In this document: positions 6,497 through 11,236 of the stretch, one piece after another
How the letters are laid out: every line of letters starts with the position of its first letter
How positions within the stretch are numbered: position 1 is the first letter of the stretch
From: Coemansia sp. RSA 1804
Taxonomy: Eukaryota > Kickxellomycota > Kickxellomycetes > Kickxellales > Kickxellaceae
Length of the DNA: 11,236 nucleotides
Assembly (NCBI GenBank): GCA_027578815.1
Contig: JANBTH010000796.1
Span: forward strand, 1-11,236
Reading direction: 5' to 3'
Program-made: the position numbers and the translations under genes
Notes under the pieces: generated by a model
Told to the model about the DNA's origin: nothing
Database searches by the model: none
Seen by the model: only the letters and a program-made list of their open reading frames with translations

Positions 6497-8534
6497 GACC
6501 AAGGGTTTGCCAGAAGAGGCGTCAGTCAAGGTAGAAGAGTGTCCCGTGTGCGATGAGGAGCTGTCGCATCTCAAGGCCAGCCAGGCGGAAGCACACGTCA
6601 ATGGGTGCCTCGATGCGGCTGCGCTTGAAGGGAAAAGGATGGCCTTGGCCGGGCGTCGTAAGAAGCCCAAGACCCACACCGAAGACGGTGTTGAAACAAG
6701 GCCCGTTGTCTCTAGGGACACCAGTGACACACGACATTTGTGCGATGCAGACAGGGTTGATGCCGAGGCAATGCTGCAGGAGATAGAAGCAACCGATCTG
6801 GCCCCAGAAGCAGCCACCACCAGCGGATACAGATATGTGTACGGCAGCAGCTGGCAGAAGCCGCAGACAAGCCGAGCGCCAGATCCAAGGCCGATTCCAG
6901 CGTACAAGAGGATTCCCAGCACCAGCTTCACAGTCGATGCGTTCAAGTATGGGCAGCCAGAGTCCTGCTCCGGGGTTTTCCTGACGCACTTCCACTCAGA
7001 CCACTACGGCGGGCTGACCAAGACGTTTGGAGGCCACATCTACTGCTCGCGCATCACCGCCAACTGCGTCACTCGTGTTCTTGGCGTCAGGCCGTCGTGT
7101 GTGCATGCGCTGCCGATGAACACGCGCTGCATAGTCCACGGCGTCTACGTGACGCTTCTTGACGCCGAGCACTGTCCCGGCGCAGCCATTGTGCTTTTTG
7201 AGGTCCCGCAGCAGCCAGGCGGCAGAGGCGTTGTGCGCATCGTCCACACCGGCGACTTCAGGGCATCTGACCGCCAGGTAAGGCAGATCTCGTGTGTGTT
7301 TGGAACGGATCTGCACACGCCAGTGACGCCCCAGATGATTCGACACGCTAGCGATCCAAATTCGGCACAGTATGGCCGGCAGCCGTGGGTGGCTCCCTTT
7401 GCCGACTACGTGTATCTGGATACGACGTATCTGGACCCGCAGTACACATTTCCAACGCAGAGCCAAGTGGTCAGCACGGTTGCTGAGTTCTGTCGGATGA
7501 TAGACGCCGATACCAAGTACCTGTCTGGATTCCTCCGCCAGACAAGCCAGCGACGGCCGTCGAGCACCCCGCAGCTCAAGCATGCACGGATCACATCTTG
7601 GTTCCAGCTGAAGCCGGGAGCACAAGCGTCAGAGCGCGCGCAGAGCCACCAGCCGACAGCAGCAAAGCGATGCACTCTGTTTGTGGTCGGCACGTACTCC
7701 ATTGGCAAGGAGCGCCTGTTCATCGAGATTGCGCGCGCGATCAATGCTCGCGTGTATGTGGCTCAGAAGAAGCGCACGATTGTTGACAGCATCGCAAGTC
7801 CTGGGCTGTCCTCGCTGATCACCGAAGACATGCTCAAAGCGCAGGTACACGCCGTGCCCATGGCAAAGGTCAACATGCGCGGAATGGCTGAGTATCTGGC
7901 CGACCTAAGGAAAAGGGGTGCTTCGTTTTCCAGCCTCGTTGCTTTCAGCCCGACTGGCTGGACACATGCTTCTGTCTCTTCTTCTTCTTCTTCTTTTGCT
8001 GCTGCTGCTGCTGCGTCTCCCGATGTCCTTCCTATGCGCCCTTCCGCTGCCGAGCTGGACAACGCCTGCGAACGCGGCGACATCGGGCTGCTAGCTTCTC
8101 TTTTTGCTGCATCCGCCCGCTTGGCTGCAAACGCGGATGATGCCTCCAGCTTCGGCCTTTGCAACCTGAAGCCACGAGGTTCCTCTTCAGACATCGCCAT
8201 CTTCCCCGTCCCGTATTCCGAGCACTCCTCCTTTCCTGAGCTCGCGCGCTTTGTCTGCTCGCTTGGAATTGGCAGCATTGTTCCAACCGTGTTCTCCTCT
8301 GCTGCAAAGAACGCCCAGGCTAACAGATGGCTCAACCACTGGCAGCTCCTCAAGACCGAGTTTCGCCGGAGAACAAGCAGTACCGCTGGCTTTAAGCCCA
8401 AAGACTGCACCCGCGCGCCAGGTACTTGTCCAACCCTGCTGACGTTCTGTCCAGCACCGATGGTCTGGCGCAATGCAGAGCCAGGAGGGCGCACAGAGGC
8501 CCTCTCTACAATGAAAGCTTGCAATTTCTGGTAG
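6447..8534 (+). CDS. PSO2: PSO2/SNM1 DNA interstrand cross-link repair nuclease
   Basis: PSO2/SNM1 is a nuclear 5' exonuclease that processes DNA interstrand cross-links. The frame gives 695 residues, near yeast Pso2 in size. It starts at the first in-frame ATG, with G at -3 and an in-frame TAA upstream at 6375. Basic clusters KKRK (6-9) and RRKKPK (70-75) could be nuclear signals. A UBZ4 (Rad18-type) ubiquitin-binding zinc finger uses C32, C35, H50 and C54. The metallo-beta-lactamase part has HFHSDH at 181-186, H242 (AEHCPG) and D270 (HTGDF). The beta-CASP part has LDTTY (324-328), GTYSIGKERLF (415-425), PTGWTH (502-507) and PYSEHSSF (589-596), then VPTV (612-615). All expected metal ligands are present, so it should be catalytic. 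Oddities: 31 extra residues after HTGDFRA that coincide with a GT-AG segment, a 40-residue insert before GTYSIG, a Ser/Ala-expanded linker before PYSEHSS, and a doubtful Cys/Pro-rich C-terminus after about 637. Confidence 0.95.
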   Translation: MWSDSKKRKQVAAERGETKGLPEEASVKVEECPVCDEELSHLKASQAEAHVNGCLDAAALEGKRMALAGRRKKPKTHTEDGVETRPVVSRDTSDTRHLCDADRVDAEAMLQEIEATDLAPEAATTSGYRYVYGSSWQKPQTSRAPDPRPIPAYKRIPSTSFTVDAFKYGQPESCSGVFLTHFHSDHYGGLTKTFGGHIYCSRITANCVTRVLGVRPSCVHALPMNTRCIVHGVYVTLLDAEHCPGAAIVLFEVPQQPGGRGVVRIVHTGDFRASDRQVRQISCVFGTDLHTPVTPQMIRHASDPNSAQYGRQPWVAPFADYVYLDTTYLDPQYTFPTQSQVVSTVAEFCRMIDADTKYLSGFLRQTSQRRPSSTPQLKHARITSWFQLKPGAQASERAQSHQPTAAKRCTLFVVGTYSIGKERLFIEIARAINARVYVAQKKRTIVDSIASPGLSSLITEDMLKAQVHAVPMAKVNMRGMAEYLADLRKRGASFSSLVAFSPTGWTHASVSSSSSSFAAAAAASPDVLPMRPSAAELDNACERGDIGLLASLFAASARLAANADDASSFGLCNLKPRGSSSDIAIFPVPYSEHSSFPELARFVCSLGIGSIVPTVFSSAAKNAQANRWLNHWQLLKTEFRRRTSSTAGFKPKDCTRAPGTCPTLLTFCPAPMVWRNAEPGGRTEALSTMKACNFW
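7278..7370 (+). other. Possible retained in-frame intron (exitron) in PSO2
   Basis: The segment begins CAG|GTAAGG and ends GGCACAG. It is 93 nt long, starts on a codon boundary and contains no stop, so both spliced and unspliced mRNAs stay open. Removing it deletes residues 278-308. That leaves 19 residues between HTGDFRA and LDTTY, close to the spacing I know from other SNM1 proteins, where no such insert occurs. There is no perfect branch-point motif. The donor is a near-consensus 5' splice site. Confidence 0.5.
7977..8015 (+). repeat. TCT and GCT triplet runs encoding Ser and Ala tracts in PSO2
   Basis: Six TCT codons (7977-7994), one TTT, then five GCT and one GCG (7998-8015) encode six Ser, a Phe and six Ala. 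They lie in the linker between the PTGWTH and PYSEHSS motifs of the beta-CASP region, where SNM1 proteins normally have a short segment. The tracts are expected to form a flexible surface loop. Confidence 0.9.
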
Positions 8535-8734
8535 ACAGAACAAAACAAAACCAGTCCCGTTCTGAAAACAGGTTGTTATCATAGGCTTTCTCCGCATCAT
8601 CTTTTGTTTGCAGTTTGTGGAAACAGAACAACACAGCACCTCCCTTCATCCGAGTCAGCTCGAGTAACTGTGGGGCAATATAAAAATGATCTGAATGTAA
8701 TACATGGTAACAACAGCAACAATGAGAAATGTGC
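8535..8734. other. Convergent 3' intergenic region
   Basis: Two hundred bases separate the annotated stop codons of PSO2 (+) and the PH-domain gene (-). No AATAAA is seen on either strand; AATATAAAA at about 8677 is the nearest variant on the plus strand. An acceptor-like pyrimidine run ending in GCAG lies at about 8597-8613 on the plus strand, and an alternative PSO2 frame stays open to 8584. The PSO2 3' end may therefore reach into this region. Confidence 0.55.
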
Positions 8735-11236
8735 CTAGTCCTCCTCGCTAACAACCGAAAGATTCCTACCACCACAGACTGCTTTCTCGCCGCTGTCGTC
8801 CTTTTCTGTCGGTGACGAAAGCTCCTTGCTGGCCGACGCAAACATCTGGTCAATCAACGCCGATGCGTCTGATCTCAGCATCATGCTATTGCGCACTGCT
8901 GAGTTTGCCAATGCTGCGATGCCTCGCATGCGGACCGCTTGCGCCTGTGTTCTTGGCGACATCTCCGGCGAGCTGCTACCATGCCCAGTCGACGCCGCCG
9001 ATTTTGGCGGAGCAATCGCATCGGCAAGGGACGGTCGCCGCTCTAGACTAGCCGACGGGTCTGTTGAGAATGACCGTGTCTTCTCCGGCTTCAGTCCTGA
9101 AGACAGCGCCCGGTTGTACGGCACATGCAGTCTGTGCGCTCCCCACTCTGCAATGCCACCAGTGCCCGTGTATTCCTGCGCGCTGTGCACTGTCAGGAGT
9201 GCCTCGCCCGAGGCTGCCGACGCCGCTGCCGCCGCCATCGCGTTGCTCATCGAATACGACTCCAGATTTGGCGCTGCTGTGTGGATGGCTAGTGGCTCAT
9301 CGTCGTCCGACGGAAACAGCTCGTCATCCGGAATGAAATGCAACCCACCGATGCCCTTCTCCAATGGAACGTTGCCACCGTCTTCTCCTTCGCCATCGCC
9401 ACATTCTTCGCTTTCGGTTGCCCCAGTGCTGCCCTCGCTGAACTCGTCCACCTCCCATGGACATACGTCTGTCTTGGCTTTTGCCTCCTTGCGCTGCTTC
9501 TTCCGTCTATTGCGCAGACGCTCCTCCTCTCTGCGCTCAACGTCTGGCTGCACCTGCAGCTCACCAATAGCCGTCTTGAGCTGCTTGAGTAGCATGATCA
9601 TCTCGCCGCGCATCTCGGTCTGTAGGTACCATGACTGTGTTATTGACATATCGGGAGACTGTGGCGGCAGAGTCACCTCAACCACCCAGCTACGCCCATG
9701 GAATGTGTCGTTTACGCACACAATTGTGCTGGTGCTCAGTCTGATGGTGGTCTGCGAAACCGCTGCAGGCGAGCTGCTCTTGAACATGTACAGCACATTT
9801 CCTGCAAAGATTGCAAATCGGCGATGCCACTGTCTCCGGCGCCATAGCGACGTCTTTGAGGTTTCCATGTTGGAGTGCATGTTCATCCAGAGCGCCAGAC
9901 GGCCTGCAGGTGTGATATCGCGCACTGTTACTGTGGGGTTGGGGAACAAGGATGAGCTGGCGCTATTCCCAGTCGATCGCGAGATGACTGAAGGTGCCTT
10001 TGATGCCGCGGGTCCAAAAAACGATTCTCTTTGCAGTGCGCCCGATGACAAAGGCGGCGGCGGCGGCAATAGCGGAGACTGCTGTTGCTGCCGCTTGCTG
10101 CCACTGCTTGTCTGGCTGTGGATAGAATCGCTGTGGGCGCTGTGGGCGCTGATTGTGACTGCCGAAGGAGAATGACGCATCTGCGGCCTGTCGGCCTGCG
10201 ATAAATCAGTTATCGAGCTTCCAAACAGATTCGGGAAGTGTGACGATGTCAACACCTCAGTCACCATGATGCGACGCTTGGATTCAGTAGATGTCCCAGA
10301 TACAACCGATGCATGTGAGGACGAGCGAGGGCGCGGCTGCTCATCCAAGCTTGCGCTTTCGGCTCCAGCAGGGCTCTCGCTGACCGGTGAAAGACGCGAC
10401 CCCACATTGTTGCGCGTACTCTGCAGGTCAACAAGACTGGGCGGTGCAGGAAGGCTCTCGTTTGTCAGCGGGGTAGCAATAAGCGACTGGGCAGAAACAA
10501 AGGACTTGCCACCAGCGCTGCTGGTCGAGCTCTGGCGCTTGTGGAGTTGCTGTGCGGATGCGGTGCTTGTGCCAGTAGCAGCAGCAGCAGCAGCAGCAGA
10601 CGAGGCTGTGGCAGAAGCGGGATCCATGGGTGAAGCCTGGAGCCTTGACATGCACGCTGTCAGGCGGTCGATATGGTCGTTGAGATCGGTGTATGGCGTG
10701 GCGCCAGAAGGAAGCCTGGCAATGTCGCCCGAGATCGCCGAAATGCGGGAACGCATGCTGCGCTTGTCGTCAGCGTTGCCAGCAGCGCTGCTGTTGCTCT
10801 CTTGGCCAGACGACATCATGGACATGCGCTGCTTGCGACGCGATGATGCCTTGGCAGACGCAGCAAGAGCTGCTGCCGATCCGATTCCGGTGGCGCTTGT
10901 GCCTGGCTTTGTAGACCCTGCGCCACCTCTTTGGGAGCTGTGTGTGTACGTGCGGTTTGGGACGCTGCGACGAGCCAGGACGCCCATCAGCGTTTCTTCC
11001 AGCCGCGACAGCGTATCGACCGGCGGAACCAGCGGAAGAGGCATGTCAGGCAAAAGCACAGACCGCTGTCTCTGGCTAGTCCTTTTGCTGGAGGAGGCTC
11101 TGTCAGCGTTGGCGATTTTGCGTAGCATGGCCATGGCTGCCTCGCGCGATGCTGGCGTTGTGGACGAGGCCTGGTCGGCTGGCTGACCAAGCAGAAAATA
11201 CGAGTCGTCGTACGATGCTTGCGAGCACGGAAGACG
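8735..11236 (-). CDS. Large Ser-rich protein with a PH-like domain (5' end beyond the window)
   Basis: The frame ends with TAG at 8735 and has no stop up to the right edge, giving at least 833 residues. An internal ATG at 11134 would give 799, but the 34 codons before it look coding, so I treat the gene as 5'-partial. Residues 1-440 are low-complexity: Ser/Thr/Ala-rich with a seven-Ala run, a Gln run and a PPPPP stretch. A PH-like domain spans about 445-559. It opens with GRLALW, carries SLWRRRQWHRRFAIF and LYMFKSS in the first strands, then SWYLQT and a final helix. The hallmark Trp of that helix appears replaced by a hydrophobic residue. Next come a Lys/Arg/Glu-rich helix, an acidic stretch with DDELFPSDDDE, an Ala-rich segment and a Ser/Pro-rich tail with several SP sites. 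PH domains bind phosphoinositides or proteins, so a membrane or cortical scaffold is likely (inference). I cannot name an ortholog. Confidence 0.85.
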   Translation of the reverse strand, partial: RLPCSQASYDDSYFLLGQPADQASSTTPASREAAMAMLRKIANADRASSSKRTSQRQRSVLLPDMPLPLVPPVDTLSRLEETLMGVLARRSVPNRTYTHSSQRGGAGSTKPGTSATGIGSAAALAASAKASSRRKQRMSMMSSGQESNSSAAGNADDKRSMRSRISAISGDIARLPSGATPYTDLNDHIDRLTACMSRLQASPMDPASATASSAAAAAAATGTSTASAQQLHKRQSSTSSAGGKSFVSAQSLIATPLTNESLPAPPSLVDLQSTRNNVGSRLSPVSESPAGAESASLDEQPRPRSSSHASVVSGTSTESKRRIMVTEVLTSSHFPNLFGSSITDLSQADRPQMRHSPSAVTISAHSAHSDSIHSQTSSGSKRQQQQSPLLPPPPPLSSGALQRESFFGPAASKAPSVISRSTGNSASSSLFPNPTVTVRDITPAGRLALWMNMHSNMETSKTSLWRRRQWHRRFAIFAGNVLYMFKSSSPAAVSQTTIRLSTSTIVCVNDTFHGRSWVVEVTLPPQSPDMSITQSWYLQTEMRGEMIMLLKQLKTAIGELQVQPDVERREEERLRNRRKKQRKEAKAKTDVCPWEVDEFSEGSTGATESEECGDGEGEDGGNVPLEKGIGGLHFIPDDELFPSDDDEPLAIHTAAPNLESYSMSNAMAAAAASAASGEALLTVHSAQEYTGTGGIAEWGAHRLHVPYNRALSSGLKPEKTRSFSTDPSASLERRPSLADAIAPPKSAASTGHGSSSPEMSPRTQAQAVRMRGIAALANSAVRNSMMLRSDASALIDQMFASASKELSSPTEKDDSGEKAVCGGRNLSVVSEED
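10577..10597 (-). repeat. AGC/GCT triplet run encoding polyalanine
   Basis: Seven AGC units on the plus strand read as seven GCT codons on the coding strand, giving seven Ala in the disordered N-terminal part of the PH-domain protein. Identical codons throughout indicate triplet slippage rather than selection for alanine alone. Confidence 0.93.

Noticed and set aside
6374..6946. Minus-strand 190-codon frame over the PSO2 N-terminus, and other antisense frames across PSO2
   Set aside because: The plus strand carries an intact UBZ4 finger and nuclease motifs here. The antisense products are Ser/Ala/Leu-rich shadows of its codon usage.
8422..8454. A 33-nt GT-AG segment in the PSO2 3' region with a CTGAC branch-like motif
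   Set aside because: It is shorter than is credible for a spliceosomal intron, and removing it does not improve the C-terminus.
8422..8613. A 192-nt GT-AG intron joining PSO2 to an open frame that ends near 8735
   Set aside because: The acceptor looks good, but the resulting tail of about 40 residues has no support, and the 62-nt alternative at 8360-8421 explains the coding-like sequence in between.
8826..11186. Long plus-strand open frames (449 and 306 codons, same frame) opposite the PH-domain gene
   Set aside because: They are antisense to a gene with a recognisable PH domain. Codon bias of that gene (few TTA, CTA and TCA codons) keeps the opposite frame open. Their translations are low-complexity with no recognisable domain.
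1..11236. Bacterial-type defence, CRISPR, transposon, tRNA or rRNA elements
   Set aside because: No direct repeat arrays with spacers, transposase motifs, terminal inverted repeats, tRNA B-box-like GGTTCGA or rRNA-like stretches were seen on reading both strands by eye.

Overview
The window looks like nuclear DNA of a fungus. It has single-exon or nearly intron-free genes of moderately high GC, separated by AT-rich, low-complexity intergenic DNA. There is no operon structure and no bacterial ribosome-binding sites, and one gene is an unmistakable eukaryotic PSO2/SNM1 DNA cross-link repair nuclease. The intron-poor style and abundant AGC/CTG triplet runs would fit an early-diverging fungus such as a Kickxellales (Coemansia-like) species, but that placement is a guess. 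No bacterial, phage or CRISPR features are present.

Layout from left to right. 1-1144: AT-rich DNA with no gene I can defend. 1145-1693 (-): a small two-pass membrane protein with a Pro/Tyr/Gln-rich tail. 1694-2877: intergenic, with two overlapping open frames that might be exons. 2878-3501 (-): a DUF202-type three-pass membrane protein. 3838-4701 (-): a second two-pass membrane protein that aligns with the first, so the two look like ancient paralogs flanking the DUF202 gene. 4702-6446: a long divergent intergenic region with a purine-rich stretch and a GCA microsatellite. 6447-8534 (+): PSO2/SNM1, with a UBZ4 zinc finger, metallo-beta-lactamase fold and beta-CASP region, all key motifs intact. 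8735-11236 (-): a large Ser-rich protein with a PH-like domain, 5'-truncated by the right edge of the window and convergent with PSO2.

The genes do not form an evident pathway. The three left genes are co-oriented, each separated by intergenic DNA, and all encode small integral membrane proteins of unknown role. PSO2 acts in the nucleus on interstrand cross-links. The PH protein is probably a membrane- or cortex-associated scaffold.

The most useful observations are the paralogous pair around the DUF202 gene, and two places in PSO2 where the simple open frame may not be the true mRNA. The first is a 93-nt in-frame GT-AG segment whose removal restores family-like spacing. The second is a coding-like alternative frame at the 3' end, reachable by a 62-nt GT-AG intron. 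I did not find a convincing new multi-gene system.
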